A DNA stretch of 64,000 nucleotides, taken from Vampirovibrionales bacterium (GTDB taxonomy: Bacteria; Cyanobacteriota; Vampirovibrionia; Vampirovibrionales; Vampirovibrionaceae). The stretch covers positions 1-64,000 of the forward strand of contig JARXAD010000001.1 in NCBI GenBank assembly GCA_029866025.1, in the 5' to 3' direction. Positions 8,674-18,082 of this stretch are shown here, in pieces. How positions within the stretch are numbered: the stretch's first letter is position 1; each line of letters starts with the position of its first letter. The notes beneath the pieces are model-generated. The model was not told the DNA's origin. It worked only from the letters and a program-made list of their open reading frames with translations, and searched no databases. Position numbers and translations under genes: made by a program.

Positions 8674-9735
8674 GTGAGCCAAGTCCTCCAAGCCCTACCC
8701 ACCAGCAATAGTGCGTATGCCGAAGCCGTGAATTCCCGCCGTATTATTAATGGCAAAGACGATGTCGTCCAGCTGTACCCCATTATTCACACCTTTGCGT
8801 GGGAATCGTATCAGGCTGCCAATGCCAACCATTGGTTGCCTACTGAAATTTCCATGCAAAAAGACATTGAGCAATGGCGCTCTACCACCGCCTTAACAGA
8901 AGACGAGCGCCACGTGATTAAAATGGCGTTGGGCTTTTTTACCACCGCTGATAGCATTGTGGCCAACAACTTAGTGCTGGCCGTGTACAAGCACGTCACC
9001 TCCCCCGAATGCCGCATGTACTTGCTGCGCCAAGCCTACGAAGAAGCCATTCACACCCATTCCTACCAGTACATTGTGGAAAGCTTGGGCCTGAATGAAG
9101 CTGAAATCTTCACCATGTACCAGCGTATCGAATCCATCTATGACAAAGACAAATTTGTGAGTGAGCTGGTGCAGGATATTTTGGACCCCAGCTTTAAAAC
9201 CGGCACCTTTGCCGCCGATCAAAAATTCCTCGAAAACCTCATTGATTTCTACGTCATCATGGAAGGCATTTTCTTCTACTCGTCTTTTGCCGCCATGCTC
9301 AGCTTCCGTCGTCGTAACTTGTTGCCGGGCACTGCCGAGCAGTTTCAGTACATCATGCGCGACGAGTCCATGCACATGAATTTCGGCATCGACATGATTA
9401 ACCAAATGGTGCAAGAACAGCCGGAATTGTGGACAGACACCTTCCAACGCCGCGTCATCAACAAGCTCTCACGGGCTGCCGAGCTGGAAGAAGCTTACGC
9501 CCACGCCCTGATGCCTCGCGGTATTTTGGGGTTGAACGCCGAAAGCTTCCGCGATTACACCCAATACATTGCCGATCGTCGCATGCTGTCCCTCAATTTG
9601 GCCCCTCGCTTCAAAGTCAAAAACCCCTTCTCGTGGATGAGCGAGCAAGTCGACCTCACCAAGAGCAAAAACTTCTTTGAGACCCGCGTGACCGAGTACC
9701 AAACCGGTGGTGCCCTTGAGTGGGATGACTTCTAG
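8674..9735 (+). CDS. nrdB: Class I ribonucleotide reductase, small subunit (NrdB)
   Basis: The 353-residue R2 subunit that holds the dimetal-tyrosyl radical cofactor for reduction of ribonucleotides. The metal ligands are all visible: Asp93 (TTADSIV), Glu124 and His127 (EEAIHTHSY), then Glu in MEGIFFYSSF and the RDESMH Glu/His pair. The radical Tyr is at 131 in the EAIHTHSY motif, so this is a tyrosyl-type R2, not an R2c. The C-terminus GGALEWDDF fits the R1-docking tail. GTG start at 8674 after AGAGAGG. The large subunit is not in this window, so nrdA and nrdB are unlinked here. Confidence 0.97.
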   Translation: MSQVLQALPTSNSAYAEAVNSRRIINGKDDVVQLYPIIHTFAWESYQAANANHWLPTEISMQKDIEQWRSTTALTEDERHVIKMALGFFTTADSIVANNLVLAVYKHVTSPECRMYLLRQAYEEAIHTHSYQYIVESLGLNEAEIFTMYQRIESIYDKDKFVSELVQDILDPSFKTGTFAADQKFLENLIDFYVIMEGIFFYSSFAAMLSFRRRNLLPGTAEQFQYIMRDESMHMNFGIDMINQMVQEQPELWTDTFQRRVINKLSRAAELEEAYAHALMPRGILGLNAESFRDYTQYIADRRMLSLNLAPRFKVKNPFSWMSEQVDLTKSKNFFETRVTEYQTGGALEWDDF

Positions 9736-9756
9736 GGGGCCAAAGGCCCCTTTATA
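9734..9756 (+). terminator. Terminator of nrdB
   Basis: GGGGCC-AAA-GGCCCC stem starting at the stop codon, then TTTATAAAG. Near-identical in stem sequence to the mnmD terminator. Confidence 0.7.
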
Positions 9757-9772
9757 AAGTAAGCATAATCAG

Positions 9773-9807
9773 CAGCCTTTCCCTCTCTGGGAGAGGCTGT
9801 TTTATTT
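9773..9807 (+). terminator. Second terminator downstream of nrdB
   Basis: CAGCC...CTCTC-TGG-GAGAG-GCTG (9773-9799) with an internal asymmetric TTTCC bulge, followed by TTTTATTT. Confidence 0.65.
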
Positions 9808-9883
9808 GAAAAAATAGTGGTGAGTAATCCCAAAATAAAAATTGCTTATGAACTATTTTTGGTTACCTGGGGGATGAGGGTGG

Positions 9884-10063
9884 GTTGTGAAGCGTACACT
9901 GTGCGTTAGCGCAGGCTTCACAACGCCTGTCTGCGGGCAAGCGAAGCGTAGCCGCAGTCTGGCGACACCCGAAATCCCACAGTGGGAGTCATCATGATCC
10001 ATTGCGGGATACACAAGGGACGCAGTCCCTGTGCGGGGAGTGGTGAGGGGCTGGCCCCTCACC
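9884..10063. repeat. Array of five consecutive hairpins, putative structured RNA or DNA element
   Basis: Five inverted repeats follow one another in 180 bases of gene-free DNA. (1) 10-bp perfect arms GTTGTGAAGC/GCTTCACAAC at 9884-9893 and 9915-9924, with an inner TGCG/CGCA pair. (2) 9924-9936 with 9952-9964, 11 of 13 pairing, with GC-GAA-GC at the tip. (3) TCCCACAGTGGGA at 9975-9987. (4) AGGGAC-GCA-GTCCCT at 10016-10030, extended by CACA/TGTG. (5) 10-bp perfect arms GGTGAGGGGC/GCCCCTCACC at 10042-10051 and 10054-10063. No coding frame accounts for it. I recognise no known RNA family. Confidence 0.6.
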
Positions 10064-10487
10064 GAAAGCAAAGACTTCAATTAATCCAAACCACATCTCA
10101 AAGGACTGAGCTTGGTCAAACCCAGCCTACTGGGCCCGCTAAGGCGGGTTTATATACTGAACCAAGCGAAAACAATCCACCATCATGGTGGCTTACCCAC
10201 TTTGTGCGTATAAAAACCCGGCATTGCTGGATCGTAAAACTCTTTCGCTATGAGCTTTTTACTTCACATGGTAATGTGATTTTATCCTGGACGACTCCGG
10301 ATGTCGTTTTCAGTAGAAGCGTTGGTTGGCGTTCCGCATAACCGGTCTGCCCGCAAGAGAATCCGACAAGCCTCTTGTCTCTTGCAAGACCAGCGCTTAG
10401 GTTCATTTTTTTGAGTCCCCCATTCCCAAAAGGAGAGAGAGTAACGCCCCAAAATTTGGAAGATAACGCTTGGTGCTAGTAGACAAA
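10064..10487. other. Rest of the gene-free nrdB-ahcY interval
   Basis: No gene is convincing. It holds further small inverted repeats: CCCGC/GCGGG at 10135-10148 followed by TTTATATA (terminator-like on the plus strand), CCACCA-TCA-TGGTGG at 10177-10191, TCACAT/ATGTGA at 10264-10279, CGAC/GTCG around TCCGGA near 10290-10305, and GCAAGAG/CTCTTGC near 10353-10385. The first of these could be the 3' end of a transcript from the hairpin array. Confidence 0.35.
10131..10155 (+). terminator. Terminator-like hairpin after the hairpin array
   Basis: CCCGC (10135-10139), TAAG loop, GCGGG (10144-10148) and TTTATATA. It sits 70 bases after the fifth hairpin and has no upstream coding gene other than nrdB, which already has two terminators. 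Confidence 0.45.
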
Positions 10488-10539
10488 CCCGCCTTGGCGG
10501 GCGGCGGGCTGGGTGGCGGCGGGGCTGTCTTTTGGGTAG

Positions 10540-11889
<1,350 letters not shown>

Positions 11890-11893
11890 TGAG

Positions 11894-12382
11894 ATGACCA
11901 CAGAAACAATCATTTCTTTAGCCTCTCTTCTTATAGCTGTTGCGGCTGCTCTTTTTTCTTGGTTATCTAACAACCATTCTAATAAGGCCAATCAAATAGC
12001 TCACGAAAGTAAAAATATTGCTAAAACCCAGTTAGATATTCAATCGCAAGTATTTTTAGATATTGAACAGGGTAGTGGCTCAAGAAGCTCTAGAGGTAAT
12101 GCCTACCAAATAAAAGGCTCTACGCATGTAAGAAATAAAAGTCTCATACCTGTGCGCTTAGCTTCGATCTCTATTAAGTACGTAGATCGTGAGAATAAGG
12201 AACATTATTTCGAAAGAAAAGAGGTAACTGTTGCTTTATCCACTACGGAGCCAGATAACAGTTATCAGTGTGGCTTCCAGTTTGAGCTCCCTATAGAGAC
12301 CCCCGTTGATAGTTGCTCAGCCATGTATTCGGTAGATTATAGATGCCCACTAACCGGTGAGGTTAAAACTTACTTAGAGTGA
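11894..12382 (+). CDS. Small N-terminally anchored membrane protein, AT-rich gene
   Basis: A 162-residue protein starting at ATG 11894, four bases after ahcY. Residues 4-24 (ETIISLASLLIAVAAALFSW) form one membrane segment, followed by a polar, probably helical stretch and a C-terminal beta-rich domain with three Cys. No family recognised; the layout (one anchor, then a ~120-residue domain) recalls small phage- or defence-associated membrane proteins, but nothing proves that. Its base composition is clearly more AT-rich than ahcY and the phosphoesterase gene around it, which hints at acquisition by transfer. A CCGCC-TT-GGCGG hairpin follows at about 12398. Confidence 0.75.
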   Translation: MTTETIISLASLLIAVAAALFSWLSNNHSNKANQIAHESKNIAKTQLDIQSQVFLDIEQGSGSRSSRGNAYQIKGSTHVRNKSLIPVRLASISIKYVDRENKEHYFERKEVTVALSTTEPDNSYQCGFQFELPIETPVDSCSAMYSVDYRCPLTGEVKTYLE

Positions 12383-12407
12383 AATTAAAGATGAACCGCC
12401 TTGGCGG

Positions 12408-13697
12408 CTATAAAAACACGGAGCCGCGCTCGGTAATTTGGCCGTTGCGCAAGGTTTGTAAAAAATACTCGGCAGGCACATCGGGTTTGGACAGATCTTT
12501 TTCAATGCGCAAAATACTGCACTGATAAATCTTTCTAAACCGATCTTCCAACGCCAAATAATCCAGCGGCGTGGTCTTCTTCGAGATTTTTCGCACCAGC
12601 CGAATAATGGGCATCCAACTGCCCGTATTAAAATAATACCCCCCATGATCCAACGATTCCACCGTGGGGGAATGGGTGTGACCGTACACAATCAGCCGGT
12701 AGCCGTGGGCCTCGTTTAGTTTTTGCGCCGCCCGATACTGCTGCGTGTTGCTGCTGGCATGGCGCACCAATTTGCTAATAATGTAGGATAACACGGGCAA
12801 AATAATGGGAAACCGCAAGGAGTTTTTGGCCAGCGCTTTCAGCATCCAAGCGGGCACGTGCAGCTTTTCCACAAAATAACGCACCGTGGTGTGCTGCCTA
12901 AAAATATCGTACAGAGATTCGCGAATGAGTTGCTTGAGGGACGATTCTTTTTCTTGGGGCAGCGAGAGCTTTTGGGTGCTCACCATTTCCAACCACAGGG
13001 GAAACAACGTGAGGGGGCGCAATAATCCAATTTCAGAAAGCTGTTGCCACACGTCATTAATTTCATCGGGATCATAGCCGTGGTCTTTCATTTTAGTCAC
13101 CACGCGCTGCTCAAACCCATTGACTACCAGCACGTTCACCACATCCCCCAAGGCAGGATTGTGTTTTGTGTGTTGGTTGTTGTTGAACTGATCCAGCCGA
13201 TGGCCGTGCTCTACGTGGAGGTTTAACCCTGCGTGCTGGTAGGATTCTCCAAAAAACAAACGGCCCTTCGCCTCAGGTGCATTTTGCAAAAGCGCTTGGC
13301 GAAGAAATGCTTGCGCCGCAGGGTAATGGGCCAATAGCCCATCGTGGTTGCCAAACACATACACCAGCTCCACATTGGGCTGGGCCAATAATTGGCGTAA
13401 GGCTTCAAAAACACCGGCATTGTTTTCCATGATTTTAGAGAGCACCGTAAGCAAAATGCGTTCCACGTTGGATTCATCGCTATCCCACGGCACGGTGGCG
13501 TCAAACCACGATTCATTAATATCTAAAATATCGCCGTTTAAGATGAGAATCGCTGTATCGTCAGGCTTTAAGTCGTTGTGAAGAGAGACTAAAAATTCTC
13601 GAAAACTTTCTTGCCCTTGCTCTTCAACATAGCTGGTATCGTTGCCATAGCCGCGGCTGTTTAAGTGAACGTCGCTAACAATAGTGGCTTTTAACAT
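12408..13697 (-). CDS. Calcineurin-like metallophosphoesterase
   Basis: A 429-residue predicted phosphoesterase with all five blocks of the calcineurin-like fold: SDVHLN (about 8-13), NGDILDINE, FGNHDG, VEHGHRLD and YGHTHSP. Similar blocks occur in UDP-2,3-diacylglucosamine hydrolases, but this protein is longer: a ~100-residue insert, including a hydrophobic stretch (FPIILPVLSYIISKLV), separates the HGH and GHTH motifs and may sit on the membrane. ATG at 13697. It is transcribed toward the AT-rich gene and lies 42 bases downstream of the permease pair, so it might be the last gene of that transcription unit. Substrate unknown. Confidence 0.85.
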   Translation of the reverse strand: MLKATIVSDVHLNSRGYGNDTSYVEEQGQESFREFLVSLHNDLKPDDTAILILNGDILDINESWFDATVPWDSDESNVERILLTVLSKIMENNAGVFEALRQLLAQPNVELVYVFGNHDGLLAHYPAAQAFLRQALLQNAPEAKGRLFFGESYQHAGLNLHVEHGHRLDQFNNNQHTKHNPALGDVVNVLVVNGFEQRVVTKMKDHGYDPDEINDVWQQLSEIGLLRPLTLFPLWLEMVSTQKLSLPQEKESSLKQLIRESLYDIFRQHTTVRYFVEKLHVPAWMLKALAKNSLRFPIILPVLSYIISKLVRHASSNTQQYRAAQKLNEAHGYRLIVYGHTHSPTVESLDHGGYYFNTGSWMPIIRLVRKISKKTTPLDYLALEDRFRKIYQCSILRIEKDLSKPDVPAEYFLQTLRNGQITERGSVFL

Positions 13698-13738
13698 GGG
13701 GGGAATCAGTCATTCAAAAGAGAGTTACAGCGACGACA

Positions 13739-14845
13739 TTAAGTGCGTGCTTGGCTTTTGGGGTCCAGCACATCACGCACGGTATCGCCCAAAATATTAA
13801 AGGCTAGTACGGCAGCAAAAATCAGCAGGCCGGGGGCCAGCATCCATGGACGATACAGCACGTTGGTGAGGGTTTGGGCTTCTTTTAGTAAGTTCCCCCA
13901 ACTGGCATCGGGCTGTTGAATGCCCAGACCCAAAAAGCTGAGGCCACTTTCCATCAGCAAATAACCCGGCACACTCAGGGTCACGGCCACCACCACAAAG
14001 CTCCACGTTTGGGGCAAAATGTGGCGCGTTAAAATCACCCAGGGGCGTTGACCCAAGGCGCGGCTGGCTTCCACAAATTCCTGCTGTTTAATACTCAGTA
14101 CCAAGCCGCGTACCACGCGGCTTAAGCCTGCCCAGCCAATCAAAGCCAAACTAATCACCACCAGCGCAAAGCGTTCCGTGCTACTCAGGCTTGCGGGAAT
14201 AATGGTGGCGAGTGTGAGCAATAAATACAGACTGGGAATGGACATCAAAATCTCAGCGAAGCGCATCATCAGGCTATCGACCCAGCCACCGGCAAAACCG
14301 GCAATGCCGCCATAAATTAATCCAATGGGAAAGGCCACCAGCAGGCTGAGAAAGCCAATGGTGAGTGATATGCGCCCGCCAAAGAGCAGACGACTAAAGA
14401 TATCCCGTCCGTTCATATCGGTGCCCAGCAGGTGCAGGCTAGCAGGTGCATCTACATTTACTAGGTGGCAATCACTTTGAAAGAGGCCGAGTAAGGCATA
14501 CGGTTCGCCTTTTATGCCTAGTTTTAGGGAATACCGCACGGTGGGATCCACGGGATACAGATATTCTAAGGATTCTTCATGAAAAACGCGCGTTTGCTTG
14601 AGAACAAAGGGCCAGTGAAAACGCCCTTGGGCGTCTCGCACATACACAGCGGTGGGCGGCGCATTGGCTGTGGAGCGGTCGCGCCAGTAGGGGCCTACGG
14701 GCGCAATGACATCGGCCAGTGCTACGGCGGCATAGAGAAATAGCAACACGGCTACCGCCCAGCGGGCAGCGTGGTCGTGCCACAAACGATGGCACACAGC
14801 CTTAAAACCACCACCGGTGTGTGGGGGCGTTCTGGTAGGGCTCAT
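13739..14845 (-). CDS. Opp/Dpp-type ABC transporter permease (C subunit type)
   Basis: A 368-residue inner-membrane permease of a peptide/nickel/oligosaccharide ABC importer. It has an N-terminal membrane segment (about 28-48), a ~90-residue extracytoplasmic loop, then the core with HLLGTDMNGRDIFSRLL, about five membrane helices and the EAA loop EASRALGQRPWVILTRHILP near residue 265. Its start overlaps the stop of the preceding permease by 4 bases (ATGA). No ATPase or substrate-binding protein gene is nearby, so the partners must be encoded elsewhere. Confidence 0.92.
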   Translation of the reverse strand: MSPTRTPPHTGGGFKAVCHRLWHDHAARWAVAVLLFLYAAVALADVIAPVGPYWRDRSTANAPPTAVYVRDAQGRFHWPFVLKQTRVFHEESLEYLYPVDPTVRYSLKLGIKGEPYALLGLFQSDCHLVNVDAPASLHLLGTDMNGRDIFSRLLFGGRISLTIGFLSLLVAFPIGLIYGGIAGFAGGWVDSLMMRFAEILMSIPSLYLLLTLATIIPASLSSTERFALVVISLALIGWAGLSRVVRGLVLSIKQQEFVEASRALGQRPWVILTRHILPQTWSFVVVAVTLSVPGYLLMESGLSFLGLGIQQPDASWGNLLKEAQTLTNVLYRPWMLAPGLLIFAAVLAFNILGDTVRDVLDPKSQART

Positions 14846-15960
14846 GAAGGACTGGCCTCCAAGCGAATGCGAGGGTCGGCTAGTGATAACAACACATCGG
14901 CCAATAAATTGCCCACCACCAATAGCACCGCCGACATCACCAACGATGCCATTACCACGTTGGTATCGGTTTGCAGCACGGCGTTATATGTCCACTGGCC
15001 AAGGCCCGGATAATTCAACACCATTTCTACCAGCAACGATCCACTGAGGAGCCCTGCTAACTCGTACCCCAGCATGGTAATGAGGGGGTTGATGGCAGTG
15101 CGCACGGCGTGCTTGTAAATCACTTGGTGTTCGGGTAAGCCTTTGGCGCGGGCGGTGCGTACGTATTCGGCTTGCAACACATCCAATAAATTGCCTCGCA
15201 TTTGGCGCTGCAAGCTGGCCAAACCGCCAATGGTTAAAATACCGACGGGTAATGCCAAATGCACTAAGCGATCCCAAGCTTGGTGCCACCACGTAAAATC
15301 TTCATACCCCACACTGGTAAGGCCACCGACGGGTAACCAATGAGTTCGCACACAAATAACAGCCACAATCAGCGCCAACACAAAGCTGGGGGCCGCCATG
15401 CCTACCGCGGCCAGTAGCGTCATCAAACGATCCGCCTTAGAGCGCCAATGGACCGCCGCATACACTCCCAATGGTATGGCTAACAACCACGTTAAAACAA
15501 TGACGCACACATTAAGCAGTAAGGTGTTGCCTGCCCGAACGGCCAATTGGGTAGCTACATCTTCGCCATTGACGGTTTTCCCAAGGTTTGGAGTGGCTAG
15601 CCACGGTTGATTGGGCAGGTTTACTCCTGAAAGAGCAGGTAAACCCACCACATGACTTAGCCAGCGCCAGTACTGCACTGGTAAAGACTGGTTAAGGCCT
15701 AGCCGCTGGGTTTCCGAAGCAATAACCGCAGGCGAAATCATGGGGTTTTGTTTGAGTTCGGCCAAGGGGTCAATGGGGTTTTTAAGGTGGACATGCACGG
15801 TAACCGTGCGGCCCCGGTGGTGTAGATCCGGCAGCGTCCACACGCCAAAATCTAGGTTGTAGCGCATGAGAAAAAACCCAATGACGGATACCGCCACCAC
15901 TGTGGGCAGGGCCAACACCAATCGCTGAGCAACCAATTTGCAGAGATCAAGAACGTTCAT
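14842..15960 (-). CDS. Opp/Dpp-type ABC transporter permease (B subunit type)
   Basis: A 372-residue permease, the heteromeric partner of the next gene. Features: first membrane helix at about 12-32, a long periplasmic loop (about 33-160), then core helices, the EAA loop EYVRTARAKGLPEHQVIYKHA (about 275) and the family-typical LLSGSLLVEMVLNYPGLGQW and ADPRIRL tail. B before C with a 4-base overlap is the standard order for this importer family. It starts at ATG 15960 with no strong ribosome binding site. Substrate cannot be told from sequence. Confidence 0.92.
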   Translation of the reverse strand: MNVLDLCKLVAQRLVLALPTVVAVSVIGFFLMRYNLDFGVWTLPDLHHRGRTVTVHVHLKNPIDPLAELKQNPMISPAVIASETQRLGLNQSLPVQYWRWLSHVVGLPALSGVNLPNQPWLATPNLGKTVNGEDVATQLAVRAGNTLLLNVCVIVLTWLLAIPLGVYAAVHWRSKADRLMTLLAAVGMAAPSFVLALIVAVICVRTHWLPVGGLTSVGYEDFTWWHQAWDRLVHLALPVGILTIGGLASLQRQMRGNLLDVLQAEYVRTARAKGLPEHQVIYKHAVRTAINPLITMLGYELAGLLSGSLLVEMVLNYPGLGQWTYNAVLQTDTNVVMASLVMSAVLLVVGNLLADVLLSLADPRIRLEASPS

Positions 15961-16061
15961 GGTGTTATTGTACTGGTCTTCACGTTAATTGTGGGGTCAT
16001 TCAATGCACGCACAGTATGGCCACACAGTATGGTTAGTGTGGTTCCCACGTGAAATAAAAT

Positions 16062-16080
16062 AAACAGGCGTTGCCTGTTT
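16062..16080. promoter_or_regulatory. Hairpin between permease and nucleotidyltransferase genes
   Basis: AAACAGGC-GTT-GCCTGTTT, perfect 8-bp arms. On the minus strand it is followed by ATTTTATTTC, like a terminator; on the plus strand it lies 16 bases before the nucleotidyltransferase start and could influence its translation. Confidence 0.4.
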
Positions 16081-16096
16081 GGGGGATGATGGGTGA

Positions 16097-17485
16097 ATGA
16101 TGATATATGATTCTCCGATTGTTATAGCTGGGTTTCCAGAAGCTGCTGCCCGAGTTCGTATAGAGCCTACCGCTACTGTAGACGAGTGGACCATCGCTTC
16201 AGAGCAGTTGTTTGGCTTGGTGCCCTTGGCCAAAGTGCGGGTGCCTCATGCCGTAACAACCTCGGTTAGCGCTTTTGCAGGAAAAGGTGGCTTTACCCTT
16301 CTTCTGTCGGATGGCGAGACGGTTCTCATTGCCTTACCCGGTGCGTCGGGTGAATGGCAGGGGATTAATTTCTCTGTGGATGGCGCCACGGTTACCGATT
16401 GCTGCAATACCCCTATGGTGGATCAACCGATTACCCCCCAAAGGGTAACCACCCAAGCCATGATTTTAGGCGCCGGTTTAGCCACCCGATTTGAACCAGT
16501 ATCAGGTGACTGGACGGGGGTCTCCAAACCGGGTGCGCCCGTGGTGGGCAGTGCGTCGGTCATTCGGTTGCTGGTAGAGCACTTGGCCCAGTTTGGTATT
16601 ACCGATATTTTTATCAATACTTTTTATAAGCCAGAACAACTCAAGGCCAGCTTGGCGGGGGAAGGGTTGCCGCGGATTCACTATATTGATGAAGCCCAAC
16701 CTTCGGGCACGGCTGGAGCCTTAAAAACCTTGCTACAGGGGCAAGCCGCAGCATCCGTTCAAGCTGCTTTTGATGCGGACAAGCCGTTACTGGTGTTGCA
16801 AGGCGACGCAGTAACCAATGCCGATTTGGGCGCTTTATTGGTGGCACATCAGCGTCAACACGCGGCTGTTACCTTGGGGTGTATGTTGAAAGGCGATGAA
16901 GACGTTTCCAAATTTGGCATTGTGGCCACCGATCATGCTGATGGGCGAAGCGGTCGCATTCAAACTTTCTTGGAAAAGCCGTCTATGGAAGAGGCTGGGC
17001 CCCACCGTTTGGCTAATACCGGCTTCTATGTGTTTTCACCTCCGTCCTATGCTTGGGTAGTTGATGCTGCCTGCAAAAAGAAGGCGGGTGAGATTCTCGA
17101 CTTTGCGCTGGACGTATTTCCTCAGATAATGACGAACTGTAACGATTCTAAAGCCTTACACACAGCGGCGGGTGGTTTTTGGGCCCAAGAAATGTCTGGC
17201 TACTGGAGCGATATTGGTACGCCAGCCCAATATAGACAAACCGTAAACGATTGGTATACTAACCATCCAACGGATTATCCTGCAGCTGGATCTTTGGGAG
17301 AAGACACCTCAGGAGAGGAGATGGTAGACAGGAACGTGGATAGGCAACTTCAATCGGTGCGGTTGTTACCTTCGGGGGTTTTGATGTGGCCTGGGGTCGC
17401 TTGCAAAAATGTAACCGAAGGGCTGTCTATGCTGCAGGGTCCTATTATTTTGGCACCTGCTGCCAAGGCCTGTTGGACTAAATAA
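16097..17485 (+). CDS. Sugar-phosphate nucleotidyltransferase with extra N-terminal domain
   Basis: A 462-residue protein. Residues ~120-380 form an NTP-transferase domain: AMILGAGLATRFEP is the nucleotide-binding loop (usually G-x-G-T-R-x-x-P-x-T-x-x-x-P-K), followed by SKPGAPVVG, VLQGDAVTNADLG (metal-binding Asp) and LEKPS. It should make an NDP-sugar from a sugar-1-phosphate, as in mannose-1-phosphate guanylyltransferases. The first ~115 residues are an unusual extra domain of unknown fold, and the C-terminus has the beginning of a left-handed beta-helix-like tail. Two adjacent ATG codons (16097, 16100) start it. Substrate cannot be told. Confidence 0.85.
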   Translation: MMIYDSPIVIAGFPEAAARVRIEPTATVDEWTIASEQLFGLVPLAKVRVPHAVTTSVSAFAGKGGFTLLLSDGETVLIALPGASGEWQGINFSVDGATVTDCCNTPMVDQPITPQRVTTQAMILGAGLATRFEPVSGDWTGVSKPGAPVVGSASVIRLLVEHLAQFGITDIFINTFYKPEQLKASLAGEGLPRIHYIDEAQPSGTAGALKTLLQGQAAASVQAAFDADKPLLVLQGDAVTNADLGALLVAHQRQHAAVTLGCMLKGDEDVSKFGIVATDHADGRSGRIQTFLEKPSMEEAGPHRLANTGFYVFSPPSYAWVVDAACKKKAGEILDFALDVFPQIMTNCNDSKALHTAAGGFWAQEMSGYWSDIGTPAQYRQTVNDWYTNHPTDYPAAGSLGEDTSGEEMVDRNVDRQLQSVRLLPSGVLMWPGVACKNVTEGLSMLQGPIILAPAAKACWTK

Positions 17486-17594
17486 ACGTGATGATAAACG
17501 TGGTTGTTGTTGAATTTGAAAGATCCTTTGCGCACACGATGAAAGGTAATAGCCCTTCATGTTGTTTGCCCCGGTATTGTTGTTGGGTGTTCGT

Positions 17595-17966
17595 ATGAAG
17601 CGATTGATTTTACTGGCGCATGGGAGCCGAGACCCATTATGGCGGCAGCCCTTTGAGGCGTTGTCTCAGCGCATTGCTTTGTCGCAAGGGGCGTCGTCTG
17701 TGGCACTGGCCTACATGGAAATGGCGGAACCCACCTTGTTAACGGTGGCGGCTGAGGCGGTGGCGGCTGGAGCTACCCAGTTGTTGGTGTTGCCTTTGTT
17801 TATGGCGGCGGGCGGCCACTTGCGCCACGATGTGCCGTTGCTAATGGACCAAATTCGCCACAACCATCCGGCGGTGTTAGTCCACATGTTGCCCCCCATT
17901 GGGGAACATCCGCAGGTGCAGGCCGCTATTGAAAACATTGCCCACGCGGCCCTTGAAAGTGACTAA
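17595..17966 (+). CDS. CbiX-type sirohydrochlorin cobaltochelatase/ferrochelatase-like protein
   Basis: A 123-residue protein of the short CbiX/SirB family, which insert cobalt or iron into sirohydrochlorin for cobalamin or siroheme synthesis. Signatures: ILLAHGSRDPLW at the N-terminus (the metal-binding His) and LPLFMAAGGHLRHDVP (second His). Length fits the archaeal-type small CbiX that works as a homodimer. ATG 17595 gives the canonical MKRLILLAHGS start; an upstream in-frame ATG at 17559 would add 12 hydrophobic residues. No other cobalamin gene is in the window, so metal and pathway are not settled. Confidence 0.88.
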   Translation: MKRLILLAHGSRDPLWRQPFEALSQRIALSQGASSVALAYMEMAEPTLLTVAAEAVAAGATQLLVLPLFMAAGGHLRHDVPLLMDQIRHNHPAVLVHMLPPIGEHPQVQAAIENIAHAALESD

Positions 17967-18082
17967 ATAGGCGGTTATTGGTTACGGCTTTGTTACAACA
18001 GTCGCCATTCTGTCAAAAATCCTTATAATGGGGCGATGTTGCCATTGTTGTGGGTGGCCAATGGGTGTTTTAGGGTTTTGTG

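Noticed and set aside
9884-9964. Integron attC site or group II intron remnant
   Set aside because: The arms do not carry the R'/R'' core (GTTRRRY / RYYYAAC), and no integrase, cassette or reverse transcriptase is nearby.
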